Assembly (NCBI RefSeq): GCF_024494685.1
Contig: NZ_JANHDM010000012.1
Location: 1-64,000 of the forward strand
Source: Halorubrum rubrum
GTDB lineage: Archaea; Halobacteriota; Halobacteria; Halobacteriales; Haloferacaceae
Direction: 5' to 3'
DNA length: 64,000 bases
Positions within the stretch are counted from its first letter, which is position 1. Each line of letters opens with the position of its first letter. The translations under genes were made by a program, and so were the position numbers. The notes beneath the pieces are model-generated. The model was not told the DNA's origin and ran no database searches. It saw only the letters and a list, made by a program, of their open reading frames with translations. This document shows, piece after piece, positions 1 to 7,835 of the stretch.

Positions 1-30
1 CTTTTGAGCCAGCGACGCGGCTTGCTTAAC

Positions 31-72
31 GAAGCGGAAGAGGAGTTTGGACACATTCGGCTCTTCCGCTTC
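31..72. repeat. 12-bp inverted repeat beside the truncated end of the R-M gene
   Basis: GAAGCGGAAGAG (31-42) is followed after 18 nt by its exact reverse complement (61-72). Shorter similar blocks (GCGACGC near 12-18 and 88-94) extend the symmetry loosely. The hairpin lies about 45 nt beyond the premature stop of the leftward R-M gene. It could be a terminator, or the edge of an inserted element whose remainder is outside the window. Confidence 0.6.
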
Positions 73-116
73 GCTTCCGCCTTCAGAGCGACGCTATCCT
101 GCTGCCTTCTGCGGAT

Positions 117-2954
117 TCAACAGAGCACTTCTGAGAGAAAGACCCACGAGTCAGAGCCATAATCTTCACTAATTGTTCTATATGATAGGGCCTCTCCAGT
201 TGTCAAGTTACTCGGAACCGTCTCTGCGTAACCAAATTCTTCAGATTCTGATTTCCGAAGTATGAGAATACAGGTATAAACAGATGCCTGCTTCCATACC
301 TGATGGTGTTCAAATGAGACTATCTTGTGGATTGATTTCTCATCAGAAATATGACTTCGAAGACCCTCGCCAAAATCACCATTAAAGAACTTGTGTGGTT
401 CAATATACCCAAGTAACCCATCGTTTGCGAGAAGGTGGTATCCCTGTTCAGTAAAATTCACATAGATATCGAAATTCCCTGTGCTTGACTTGAATTTGGA
501 TCTCTGGTAATCCGCTAGTTCTGGTGAGTGTTCATTGATGGTTTGAATACGCATATACGGAGGATTCCCGACAACCGCATCAAATCCTGCCTCGCCCATC
601 TTCTCCCCCTCCGAATCAAAGAACACCTCGGGGAATTCCAGTTCCCAGTGAAAGAAGTCCTGCTCGTCGGCCGTCGCCTGTGCCGCCGTGAACCAGTCCT
701 CTCCGCGGATCTCCGCCCAGTCGTCTTCGTCCTCGATCGCGCCCGCCATCTGCTCGTAGGAGCCCTCGGGAACATCACAGCCGAACTCCTCGGCAGTGTG
801 GACGTTCGCGAGTTCGAAGAGTCGCGTGTACAGTGGATCTTCACGGATCTCTTCGTACAGCTCCTCCATCGATTTCACGCTGTCTAGCGAGTCGTTGTCG
901 TACGCCAAGAGATCCGACATCAGGTCCATTACGTGTTCGAGCGTGTCCTGCCGGACTCTCGCGAACGCCTGTGTCAGCGTGATCTGCCCGTCGTCGCCAT
1001 CTGGGCCGTCATCGCTCAGGACCTCCGTGATGTCGCTGCCGACGAGCGAGTTTCCGTCCTTCAGGTGGTGATCGAGGAAGGCGAGCGGCTGGTCCGCCGC
1101 GAGCGTCTCCAGCCACATCGAGAGCTTCGACAGTTCGACGGCCATCTCGTTGATGTCGACCCCGTAGATGACCTCCTTCGAGATCGTCCGGCGGATGTGC
1201 TGCTCGTCCAAGAATCCGGCCTGCTCGTCGAGTGCCCGCACTTCGTCCATCACCTGCTTCGAGAGGTAGCCGGTCGCCTTCGTGAGGAAGTGACCGGATC
1301 CCATCGCCGGATCGAGGATGCTCAGTTCCTGAACCCGCGTGAAAAACTCCGCGGCGTACTCCACCGTCTCGGGTTCGTACCCCTCCTCACGGAGGTTCTC
1401 GTGAATCTCGTCGAGCAGCGGGTCCACCGTTTCCTCGACGATGTACGTCACGACGTAGTCGGGCGTGTAGTACGCCCCCGTGGCCTTCCGTTCGCCCTCG
1501 TCGTTGACGACGTACAATCCACCCTCGTCGACCGTCTCGACCGCGTCGGCGACAGATACCTCGTCGCCCGACTTCCACACCTGCCCGCCGTCCTCGGCGA
1601 CCGCCGCGACCCCTTCCGGCCCCGCGATCCGGAACTCGTGTTCTAACAGTCCCTCGTAGATCGACCCGAGGTGCCGCGTGTCGAGGTCCGCGTAGTCCGC
1701 CGGCACGTGCTCGCCCGCCTCGTTCTCCGTGGTCGACAACCAGTAGATGACCTCGGCGATGTACGGGTCCTTCACCTCGTTCTCGGTCAGGAACGCGTGA
1801 TCGTCCCGACTGAACAGCCCTCCGTTGTACGGCGGGATGTCGAGGTCTTTCTCACCCTCATCGATCAGTTCGAAGAGTTCCGTGAGCCGGCCCCAAATCG
1901 ACGACGAGTACTGGCTGAACTCGCGCTCGAACGCCGCACCCGACTCGACGTCGAGCCCGTCGACCTCGTCGATGATCTCCTCACGTTTCGCTTCGAGGCT
2001 GAAGTACTCCTGATACTCGTCGCTGGCGGCCGGATCGTCGGGATCGATCAGCCCGCGAGACTCCGCATAGAGGACGAACATCAGCCGGTAGAGCAGCACG
2101 AGCGACTGCTCTTTCAGTTCGTTGGCGTCGAGACCGTCCTCGTCGTCGGGATCGATCTCGAGATCGTTCGACTCGACGAACCCCTTCCCGAGCACCCGCA
2201 ACGCTCGGAACACGTTGTCCTGGAGATCCTCGCCGAGTTCCTGTGCGGCCGTCTCCGACTCGGTCCACACGTCATCGAGGAAGGAACTGCCGGCCGTTTC
2301 GACGAAGGCCTCCGGACGGAAGAAGACGTAGAAGTACTTGAACGCCTCCAGATTCCCGCTTTCGAGGATCTCCGGGAGGTCGACCTCGTAGTAGGTCTGT
2401 GTCTCGTAGTCCTTCGTCCCGTAGAGCCGCCACTTCTTCCCGTCAGTGAGTACACCCCACCGCAAGTCGCCCGGCGTCCGTTCGAGGTAGTACTTGATCT
2501 GGTGGGAGGCGTCGCGATACGACCGCTGCTCAGAGAAGAACTGCTCGAAGTCGGCATCCCACTGCTTGGCTTCGAGGATCGACAACGCCCGCGAGAAGTG
2601 GCCTTCGGTGCCGCTGTCGAGCGCCTGCTTGGCGCTCTCCCGGCGTACGTCCGGGCTCTCGAAGAGTAGCCGGTCGACGTAGCCGCCGCCGTCCGGAAGC
2701 GTCACCTCCGAACTCGTGCCGTATCCGAGGGCGTCGAGAACCTCGGCGATCCACGTGTCGATCAGCTCGTCTTCCTTATACGACGGGAGCAACGACCCCT
2801 CTCGCTCCCAGAGGTCACGGATTTCCTCGAAGGCGGCCGCTGCTTCCTCGTCGCAGTCCCACGCGTCGAGATCGGCAACGCGCTCGTCGAGATAGTATCC
2901 CGAGAAGAGGTTCGAGTTCCGGTAGGGGCCACTCCCGAGCGTGGCTTGGCTCAT
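117..2954 (-). CDS. Type IIG-like (Eco57I-family) restriction-modification protein, C-terminally truncated
   Basis: Should be a combined nuclease and N6-adenine methyltransferase. The N-terminal part (about residues 90-140) has a PD-(D/E)xK-like pattern, with the D of YVDRLLFE and the ExK of LEAK. The methyltransferase follows, with motif X-like GAYYTPDYVV, motif I DPAMGSGHF (about 545-555) and catalytic motif IV NPPYMRI (about 795). The start at MSQATL fits a TATA-like ATTTAAT about 33 nt upstream; an in-frame ATG six codons earlier is less likely. The 945-aa product stops only about 150 aa after NPPY, where relatives of 1200-1400 aa carry the target-recognition domain. All three frames hit stops soon after, so the protein has probably lost sequence recognition. 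The last 600 nt are also AT-richer than the rest. Confidence 0.85.
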   Translation of the reverse strand: MSQATLGSGPYRNSNLFSGYYLDERVADLDAWDCDEEAAAAFEEIRDLWEREGSLLPSYKEDELIDTWIAEVLDALGYGTSSEVTLPDGGGYVDRLLFESPDVRRESAKQALDSGTEGHFSRALSILEAKQWDADFEQFFSEQRSYRDASHQIKYYLERTPGDLRWGVLTDGKKWRLYGTKDYETQTYYEVDLPEILESGNLEAFKYFYVFFRPEAFVETAGSSFLDDVWTESETAAQELGEDLQDNVFRALRVLGKGFVESNDLEIDPDDEDGLDANELKEQSLVLLYRLMFVLYAESRGLIDPDDPAASDEYQEYFSLEAKREEIIDEVDGLDVESGAAFEREFSQYSSSIWGRLTELFELIDEGEKDLDIPPYNGGLFSRDDHAFLTENEVKDPYIAEVIYWLSTTENEAGEHVPADYADLDTRHLGSIYEGLLEHEFRIAGPEGVAAVAEDGGQVWKSGDEVSVADAVETVDEGGLYVVNDEGERKATGAYYTPDYVVTYIVEETVDPLLDEIHENLREEGYEPETVEYAAEFFTRVQELSILDPAMGSGHFLTKATGYLSKQVMDEVRALDEQAGFLDEQHIRRTISKEVIYGVDINEMAVELSKLSMWLETLAADQPLAFLDHHLKDGNSLVGSDITEVLSDDGPDGDDGQITLTQAFARVRQDTLEHVMDLMSDLLAYDNDSLDSVKSMEELYEEIREDPLYTRLFELANVHTAEEFGCDVPEGSYEQMAGAIEDEDDWAEIRGEDWFTAAQATADEQDFFHWELEFPEVFFDSEGEKMGEAGFDAVVGNPPYMRIQTINEHSPELADYQRSKFKSSTGNFDIYVNFTEQGYHLLANDGLLGYIEPHKFFNGDFGEGLRSHISDEKSIHKIVSFEHHQVWKQASVYTCILILRKSESEEFGYAETVPSNLTTGEALSYRTISEDYGSDSWVFLSEVLC

Positions 2955-3058
2955 GTAATAACAAATCCACACGTCAGCGTGATTAAATAGATGACGGAGA
3001 AACTCACAGATTCTGAATTTTCGCGAGTAGATACCGAGTCGAAACTCTCAGACGGCGA

Positions 3059-3178
3059 CTAGAACTGATCCCGCGGTGCCGCTTCAGTCGCTACCCAGTG
3101 CGCGCCGATCAGGTCGGTCTCGACCTGCTCGCGCTTGTGCTGCTCGTCCGCCTCGTCGACGAGGACCCGGTACTCCAT
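3059..3178 (-). pseudogene. DUF5615 (PIN-like toxin) remnant, 39 aa
   Basis: A 39-codon ORF begins MEYRVLVDE, the usual opening of DUF5615 PIN-like RNases, whose first acidic residue sits in LVDE. Family members are about 110-130 aa; this one diverges after VDEADE and stops. It starts 4 nt after the stop of the DUF433 gene, the normal antitoxin-toxin order in haloarchaea. I read it as a toxin destroyed by internal deletion. The identification rests on nine residues plus context. Confidence 0.5.
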
Positions 3179-3182
3179 CCGG

Positions 3183-3479
3183 TTACGCACTGTCGTCGCC
3201 TTTCAGTTCCGACAGCGACACTGCGCCCGCGTCCCGCGCCGCAGCCTCGCGTTCCGCCCGCCGGCGCTCGACCGCCGCCATCTCGTCGGGATGGCTGTGG
3301 TAGTACTGGAGCGTACCGTACACGTCCGCCACGTCGAACTCGAGCTGGTCGGCCACCTCCTCGGCCGACTTCCCGGCCTCCTCGACGAGCCCCTGAATCC
3401 GCCGGACGGTCACGCGCCGCCCCTCGATATGCGGCTCGTCGTGAACCTCGGTCACGATCCGAACCGACGACTGTGCCAT
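3183..3479 (-). CDS. DUF433 antitoxin-like protein
   Basis: A 98-aa protein starting MAQSSVRIVTEVHDEPHIEG, the beta-hairpin plus HTH layout of DUF433. GRRVTVRRIQGLVEEAG is followed by SAEEVADQLEFDVADVY, the helix-turn-helix core. DUF433 proteins usually pair with DUF5615 PIN-like toxins, and a toxin fragment follows 4 nt downstream. TTTTATGC lies about 26 nt before the chosen ATG, fitting a leaderless transcript, so the longer upstream frame was rejected. The C terminus is a charged helix (ERRRAEREAA). If the toxin is dead, this is an orphan antitoxin. Confidence 0.75.
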   Translation of the reverse strand: MAQSSVRIVTEVHDEPHIEGRRVTVRRIQGLVEEAGKSAEEVADQLEFDVADVYGTLQYYHSHPDEMAAVERRRAEREAAARDAGAVSLSELKGDDSA

Positions 3480-3690
3480 ACCCGCGAGAACCACCTGAGG
3501 AGGCATAAAACATCGCTCCACCGTTCTTCGCTCGAGGCGTGGTTGTCGAACCTCCCGGAAGTCATCCCACCGCCGAACCACCGATCGAAGAATCAAAAAT
3601 CAAGTTTGTTGTCGTGTTTTCGAACGTGAATACACCGAATAAACACATTAACCCCGTATTTTCAAGTTCGGTCGTGACAACGTGTAGTCG

Positions 3691-3948
3691 ATGTCGAGCG
3701 AGATTCGAAAGTTGCGAGATCTCGGCAACGGAAGCGGCGGGGTCACCATCCCGCGCGACACGCTCCGAAGTTGGGGTCTCATCGATGACGACGACGAGTT
3801 GGTCGACGCCCACCTCCACATCCACGAAGCTGACGACGCCATCGAGGTCCGGCCCGTCGGTCCGATCCCCGGAGGTTCCGACGACGACTCCTCGAAGCCG
3901 AAGCGATCGACCGGCCGCTCGATTCCCGCCTCGAAAGCCGACCTGTAG
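3691..3948 (+). CDS. AbrB/SpoVT-like DNA-binding protein
   Basis: An 85-aa protein. Residues 1-50 look like a swapped-hairpin AbrB fold: IRKLRDLGNGSGGVTIPRDTL, then WGLIDDDDELVDAHLHI. The GGVTIPRDTLRSWG segment is the conserved core. The tail is polar and low-complexity (SDDDSSKPKRST). It is the only rightward gene in the accessory segment and converges on the truncated methyltransferase with a 39-nt gap. A TATTTT box lies about 35 nt upstream. A second AbrB-like protein is at 8190-8426. Such proteins are frequent in haloarchaeal viruses and plasmids, so it may control the element. Confidence 0.7.
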   Translation: MSSEIRKLRDLGNGSGGVTIPRDTLRSWGLIDDDDELVDAHLHIHEADDAIEVRPVGPIPGGSDDDSSKPKRSTGRSIPASKADL

Positions 3949-3987
3949 TTCCGCTCGTTTTCCCTCGTCGATCCGTTCGCTGACCGG

Positions 3988-4506
3988 TCACCCGAGCCGA
4001 CCTCGACGTCGAGTCTGTGGAACTCCGTAGTCAGCCGCGTTCAGGATCCGCCACTTTACTCGGAATCCGGCTTCTTGGAACGCCGCAGTAAGGCGGTCCA
4101 TGAAATTCTTGGAGATGTTCGTCATCCCTGTCACGTTCTCCATCGTAGTGACACGCGGTTGGAGCGCGTCGACCCAATCGATGAAATCGAACACCAACGA
4201 ATTCCGCGGATCGTCTCTCGAGCGCGTATCGTTGGCGGTTGAGAATCCCTTACACGGCGGGCTTCCATGAACGTAGACGGGTGAGCGGGCTTCTTCAGGA
4301 AGGATCGACGGGTCGACATCATTGAGATCGTGGCGAACGGTGTACCCCGGAAGGTTAGCCGCGTGAGTGTCGAGTGCGTCGGTGTTCTTGTCGACTGCGG
4401 CGACGAGGTCGAATCCGCCAGCGTCGATCCCACACGACGCCCCACCTGCTCCACAGAACAGGTCGATAGCAGTGAGACGACCGTCTTCGGGTCGATCACT
4501 CGCCAT
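3988..4506 (-). CDS. C5 cytosine DNA methyltransferase, N-terminal half only
   Basis: A 172-aa protein with C5-methyltransferase motifs in order: I (AIDLFCGAGG, about 12-21), IV with the catalytic Pro-Cys (GSPPCKGFS, about 80), VI (MENVTGM) and VIII (PQTRRR, about 165). It stops right after motif VIII. Full enzymes of 330-400 aa continue with the target-recognition domain and motifs IX-X, which helps form the AdoMet pocket. An AbrB-like gene converges 39 nt beyond the stop, so the missing half is not adjacent. It overlaps the upstream membrane-protein gene by 11 nt. Probably inactive alone unless a partner supplies the rest in trans. Confidence 0.85.
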   Translation of the reverse strand: MASDRPEDGRLTAIDLFCGAGGASCGIDAGGFDLVAAVDKNTDALDTHAANLPGYTVRHDLNDVDPSILPEEARSPVYVHGSPPCKGFSTANDTRSRDDPRNSLVFDFIDWVDALQPRVTTMENVTGMTNISKNFMDRLTAAFQEAGFRVKWRILNAADYGVPQTRRRGRLG

Positions 4507-4777
4507 CGTACACCTCCGGCTCGAGACGCTCTCGTGTGTCGCACAGTCGCTGCCAGACGGCCACTGCGATCTCTGCTCCTCGGAAAAGTCCGTACATCAA
4601 CCCTGCCGCTACGAGGTAGAACGTCGCGAGGAACGGATACACCACAAGTAGCGGCGTGAGCCGAACCCGGCCGTAGGCCGTCCGCTTCCGCCACTCGCTC
4701 CGCAAATGCGCGACATCGCAGCGTACGCCGTCCACGATCCCGAAGAACGCCTCCGGGAGTTCCTCACTCGTTGTCAT
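4496..4777 (-). CDS. Small membrane protein of the accessory element
   Basis: A 93-aa protein beginning MTTSEELPEAFFG. A hydrophobic stretch around residues 40-68 (LLVVYPFLATFYLVAAGLMYG) predicts one or two membrane segments. A charged tail follows (QRLCDTRERLEPE). The start overlaps the stop of the preceding gene by 14 nt and its stop overlaps the methyltransferase start by 11 nt, typical of translationally coupled viral operons. A longer frame to 5074 exists but lies inside the neighbouring gene. No family recognised. Confidence 0.6.
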   Translation of the reverse strand: MTTSEELPEAFFGIVDGVRCDVAHLRSEWRKRTAYGRVRLTPLLVVYPFLATFYLVAAGLMYGLFRGAEIAVAVWQRLCDTRERLEPEVYDGE

Positions 4778-5078
4778 CGGTCCCCTCCGTGGCGGCGATT
4801 CCAACACCGAACTGTTCCTGGAGGTAGGACTCCAACGGGAGCGTCCGACCCTCCCAGTAGTAGTAATGCGATTCACCGATAAATTCGGTCTCCTTGAGTC
4901 TCGACGGGTCCCTAGGGGCATCGGTCTCGATGTCGAACACTTCGATCGCCTTCGAGAAGCCTGCCGCGTAGGATTCTTCGAGACCCTCCCACACCTCGTC
5001 GGTCTTCCTCTCGTACGCTTCGAACCGATCGATCCCACCGTCGGACTGCTCGGTCTCGCCTCCGTGTTGCTCACTCAT
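4764..5078 (-). CDS. Unrecognised acidic protein
   Basis: A 104-aa acidic protein: a polar N terminus (MSEQHGGETEQSDGG), a predicted helix (FEAYERKTDEVWEGLEESY) and a conserved-looking aromatic patch ESHYYYWEGRTL. No known domain seen. Its ATG overlaps a TGA that ends the short CxxC reading frame upstream (5071-5172), so it sits in the same overlapping leftward operon. Confidence 0.6.
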   Translation of the reverse strand: MSEQHGGETEQSDGGIDRFEAYERKTDEVWEGLEESYAAGFSKAIEVFDIETDAPRDPSRLKETEFIGESHYYYWEGRTLPLESYLQEQFGVGIAATEGTDDNE

Positions 5079-5172
5079 AGGTCGCCAACACCTCGACGAT
5101 CTCCGAGTTCAGACTGTCCTCACAGTCATCGCACGTCGTAATGACACCGTCCGGATTCTCTACCTCAACTAG
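5071..5172 (-). pseudogene. In-frame continuation of the CxxC protein beyond a TGA
   Basis: Directly after the TGA at 5173-5175 the same frame stays open for 33 codons, including TTCDDCEDS, and ends in a TGA overlapping the next gene's ATG (4-nt overlap), as a real gene end would in this operon. There is no ATG, GTG or TTG start inside it. Most likely the original gene was about 117 aa and acquired a nonsense codon; readthrough cannot be excluded. Confidence 0.45.
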
Positions 5173-5424
5173 TCAAACCTCCCACGTTTGTTCTCCACAT
5201 CCATCACACGGTGGCTTCGACTGAGGTATTCCTCCGTCTGTGAGGAGTCTCTGCTGTTCGAAGTCAGGGAGTTCACCGTCGTTCTCTCGCCAGTAGGTGG
5301 CACAGGGACCACAGAGCGTCAGCGCGTGCCAACAGGACCACTTCCAGTTATCGCAGTCGGTAGTCCCGCACCCGTCGCAGCTAATCGTATGACCGGGTTC
5401 GTCTCCGGATCGATCACTCGGCAT
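5173..5424 (-). CDS. CxxC zinc-ribbon protein, possibly truncated by a stop codon
   Basis: An 83-aa protein from MPSDRSGDEPG with several metal-ligand pairs: CDGCGTTDC, CWHALTLCGPC and a C-terminal CDGCG. The spacing suggests one or two zinc ribbons of the kind common in haloarchaeal virus mini-proteins. The last CxxC pair sits 6 residues before the TGA. The frame continues after the TGA with another CxxC (TTCDDC), which would complete a four-cysteine ribbon. The chosen start overlaps the upstream gene's stop by 11 nt. Confidence 0.55.
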   Translation of the reverse strand: MPSDRSGDEPGHTISCDGCGTTDCDNWKWSCWHALTLCGPCATYWRENDGELPDFEQQRLLTDGGIPQSKPPCDGCGEQTWEV

Positions 5425-5596
5425 AGTGTTTCTCCCCCTCGGAGTCAACAGCGTAGATCGCCGTCGGGTCTCCCTCGCCCGGTACTGTTCGTTCGGCTTT
5501 TTTCAACGCAGCCTTGGGTGAGTCAGCCGTCACCGTCTCTGACCACACGGTTCCGAACGAATCCTCAAGCGACACAGAGAACCGCTTACTCGCCAT
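5414..5596 (-). CDS. Small protein, no family recognised
   Basis: A 60-aa protein beginning MASKRFSVSLEDSFGTVWSE and ending AIYAVDSEGEKHYAE. The beta-helix-beta pattern with ADSPKAALKKAERTV in the middle resembles short DUF-type adaptor folds, but I cannot name it. It overlaps both neighbours by 11 nt, which supports it being translated. Confidence 0.5.
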   Translation of the reverse strand: MASKRFSVSLEDSFGTVWSETVTADSPKAALKKAERTVPGEGDPTAIYAVDSEGEKHYAE

Positions 5597-5825
5597 GCGG
5601 GATCACCTCTGAGTCTTCGACGGCCGCTATCTCTGTGGAATCCTCCCGAGATCGGATCAGGTTAGCGTGACAGTTACCGCAGGTCACGCCGCGATAATCT
5701 TCTCTGCCGCCGAACCCATACCAAAGCGGAGTCCAGTCGCGGGCACCGCAGTTAGGACAGTCCGAGTCGGGGCACTCATTCCACTGATCGATCCCATCGG
5801 CGTCTCCATCAGACGAGGTCGGCAT
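5586..5825 (-). CDS. Zinc-ribbon mini-protein
   Basis: A 79-aa protein with one clear four-cysteine ribbon: CPNCGARDW, then TCGNCHANLI about 20 residues later. The flanks are acidic. No catalytic motif. It lies in the overlapping leftward operon (17-nt overlap upstream, 11-nt downstream). DNA, RNA or protein binding is possible. Confidence 0.6.
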   Translation of the reverse strand: MPTSSDGDADGIDQWNECPDSDCPNCGARDWTPLWYGFGGREDYRGVTCGNCHANLIRSREDSTEIAAVEDSEVIPHGE

Positions 5826-6279
5826 ATCCGAACACCTCCGCGTCGCGTTCTAAGTCGAGTCGCCCCGCATCCCGGAGATCGACGTAACATCCGTCGCACA
5901 TCAGCGGTATCTCTACGCGGTTCTCGACGCAGCACGGCCGAAGGTCTGGGTAGCGTTCCCGGCACAGGCCACACCGGACCTGCGGCTCGCGGTTGTAGAG
6001 CCGTTCAATAGCTCCGTCGACTTCCTCACCGCCGTCGGTACGGAGATCTCCGTCCTCCTGGTCGTCGAGAGCGAGCTGTACCTCGGCGGCCGCCTCGCTC
6101 AACTTATCGACAAACTCCTCGGAGGTGACCTCCACCGCTGCCATACTCTCTGACCCGTGGAACTCCACGATCGGGCCATCTGCGTCCGGGCCGGGATCCC
6201 GAATACCGATTCCCTCGAGTTCTCCGAGCCACTCTCCCGAGCGACGGAAGTCGGTGTTATCGTCGTTCTCACCCTTCAT
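5809..6279 (-). CDS. Element protein with C-terminal zinc knuckle
   Basis: A 156-aa protein starting MKGENDDNTDF. The first 100 residues are acidic with a helical segment (EEFVDKLSEAAAEVQLAL). Residues about 105-140 carry CGLCRERYPDLRPCC and CDGCYVDL, a plausible zinc site. An ATG three codons upstream exists, but the chosen one overlaps the upstream 56-aa gene through ATGAAGGGTGA, the usual coupling here. No family recognised. Confidence 0.55.
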   Translation of the reverse strand: MKGENDDNTDFRRSGEWLGELEGIGIRDPGPDADGPIVEFHGSESMAAVEVTSEEFVDKLSEAAAEVQLALDDQEDGDLRTDGGEEVDGAIERLYNREPQVRCGLCRERYPDLRPCCVENRVEIPLMCDGCYVDLRDAGRLDLERDAEVFGYADLV

Positions 6280-6439
6280 AGCCAGCATCCACCTCCTCGA
6301 TCCGATGGGCCGGGAACAGCATCGGCCCGAACGGTTCCGTCCCGCAGCGGACCCAGCCGCTCGAGAGGATCTTCACCTCCTCGTAGACGCTCGCGTAGCC
6401 CTCGTCGAAGTGGACCTTCACGTTCTCGTAGACCGTCAT
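6269..6439 (-). CDS. 56-aa protein of the element operon
   Basis: MTVYENVKVHFDEGYASVYE is followed by a segment containing GWVRCGTEPFGPMLFPAHRI and ends DAGYEG. The stop overlaps the next gene's ATG by 11 nt and the start sits 12 nt after the HNH gene's stop. That fit, and the absence of another ORF in the gap, support it. It looks like a one-domain beta protein. Function unknown. Confidence 0.55.
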   Translation of the reverse strand: MTVYENVKVHFDEGYASVYEEVKILSSGWVRCGTEPFGPMLFPAHRIEEVDAGYEG

Positions 6440-6451
6440 AGCTCACCTCTC

Positions 6452-6973
6452 TCAGACTTCGATCGGCTCTCCGCCGCACTCTCGTTTCGCACACTCCAGG
6501 CACCGCTCGCCGGCGAAGCCGGGCGATGTCGCGAGCAACTCCGCGACCTCGCCGCAGCCGTCGCAGACATCGTCGTCGTCGACGCCGGGCGCACGGCGCT
6601 CTCGCTGGCGTTTCTCGTCTTCGGCCCACGCTCGGACCTCCTTCTGCGTGATCGACGCGTGACGAGCGTGGTCGACCGGATCGAGGTTCTCTCCCCGGTT
6701 GTCCCACTTGACCCCGTTGCGGTGATGGACGTCCTTCTCCGCGAGATCGTCGAGGATCGACTCGATCGGCTCCTCGAGCGGGTAACACTCGACGACCGCG
6801 AGCAGTCGATGGTGTGCGACGTAGACATCTTCGCGTCGCTCTCCCGGCGTGTGCGGGCGGTATTCCGTGGAACGCCACCGCTCGTAGCCTGCTCCGCTCC
6901 CGTGGCCCGGCTTCGCGTGTTCGAACCGGGCGTACCGCTGTACGCGGTTCGAACCGTGATGATAGGTCGACAC
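6452..6973 (-). CDS. HNH endonuclease with C-terminal zinc ribbon
   Basis: A 173-aa protein. The central part (about residues 75-110) has the homing-type HNH pattern: DVHHRNGVKWDNRGENLDPV, where the His pair, Asn and NL are the conserved elements, followed by DHARHAS. The C terminus has CDGCG and CLECAKREC, a four-cysteine ribbon. Such stand-alone nucleases occur in tailed haloviruses and their relics, acting in DNA packaging, exclusion or homing. It sits 7 nt downstream of the PCNA gene on the same strand. Host-taxis or packaging roles cannot be told apart from sequence. Confidence 0.75.
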   Translation of the reverse strand: MSTYHHGSNRVQRYARFEHAKPGHGSGAGYERWRSTEYRPHTPGERREDVYVAHHRLLAVVECYPLEEPIESILDDLAEKDVHHRNGVKWDNRGENLDPVDHARHASITQKEVRAWAEDEKRQRERRAPGVDDDDVCDGCGEVAELLATSPGFAGERCLECAKRECGGEPIEV

Positions 6974-6980
6974 ACCGTCA

Positions 6981-7835
6981 TCACCTGTTCTGGATCCGCG
7001 GCGCGATCATCATCATCACGTGACCGAGCTCGTCCGCGAAGTCGTAGTAGATCTTCACGGGCATCTCCTCGGAGAACTCGACTCGAAGCTCCGTCCCGCT
7101 GTTCAGCGGCTTCAGGATTCCCGCGTACTTGCTGCCGCTCGTCGAGCCGCCGACCAAATAGGGAAGCGAGTACATCCCCTCTGCGTCCGCGTCGAACGTC
7201 GCGTTCGGCAGTTCGTCCGCTCCGAGAACCGTCTGGATCTCGTCGGTATCCCCGTGGCCGCGAACGACCAACGCTTCGTCGTCGACCATCGATTCGAACT
7301 TGACATGGTCGCTGACGAGTTCCGCGTTCTCCACCGCGTCAGTGAGCACACTCGCATCGACTGTGAACTCCACCGAGTGATCGATCTCCGGGATGTCGGG
7401 TTCGTCGCGGATCGTCTTCGGGTCGATCCCGGACATTTCGACTTCGACGTTGGTGTGTTCGATCTCGATCGACCGTGTCTCGGGACGGTAGGAGAGTGTC
7501 ACCGGGTCGTCCCCGCTCGAACCGCTGATGTAGTCGTCGAGCTTCTGAAGGTTCAACCCGATCGGGAACATCCCTTCGCCGACCGATTCGAACGCGCCGG
7601 ACTCGACCTCGACATCGACCATGCCGACGTTCGCGGGATCAACGGCCGCGACCGACAGCCCGTCGTAGCCGATCCGGAAGATCGCCTCGTCGACGATCGT
7701 CAGCAGTTGGTCGACCACCTGCTGGAGCACTTCCGCGCGGATAACGACGGTCAGGCTGTCCATCGCCTCCGTTTCCGTTCCTGCGGTCGCCGCGTCCCCG
7801 TCTCCAACCGCGTCTTCAGCGTCAGAGGCCGCCAT
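6981..7835 (-). CDS. pcn: PCNA-like DNA sliding clamp of the element
   Basis: A 284-aa clamp. After a 25-aa acidic extension comes a two-domain PCNA fold: VIRAEVLQQVVDQLLTIVDE, GLSVAAVDPANVGMVDVEV and a C-terminal LRVEFSEEMPVKIYYDFAD, then the usual last strand (HVMMMIAPRI). Host PCNA is about 247 aa without the extension. PCNA genes are known in tailed haloviruses, where the clamp serves the element's own replication. It may sequester host polymerase or nucleases. Genes on both sides belong to the leftward operon. Confidence 0.88.
   Translation of the reverse strand: MAASDAEDAVGDGDAATAGTETEAMDSLTVVIRAEVLQQVVDQLLTIVDEAIFRIGYDGLSVAAVDPANVGMVDVEVESGAFESVGEGMFPIGLNLQKLDDYISGSSGDDPVTLSYRPETRSIEIEHTNVEVEMSGIDPKTIRDEPDIPEIDHSVEFTVDASVLTDAVENAELVSDHVKFESMVDDEALVVRGHGDTDEIQTVLGADELPNATFDADAEGMYSLPYLVGGSTSGSKYAGILKPLNSGTELRVEFSEEMPVKIYYDFADELGHVMMMIAPRIQNR

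Noticed and set aside
5173-5175. TGA as a selenocysteine or pyrrolysine-type recoding codon
   Set aside because: Haloarchaea are not known to use selenocysteine, pyrrolysine uses TAG, and no matching RNA structure was evident; a nonsense mutation is simpler.
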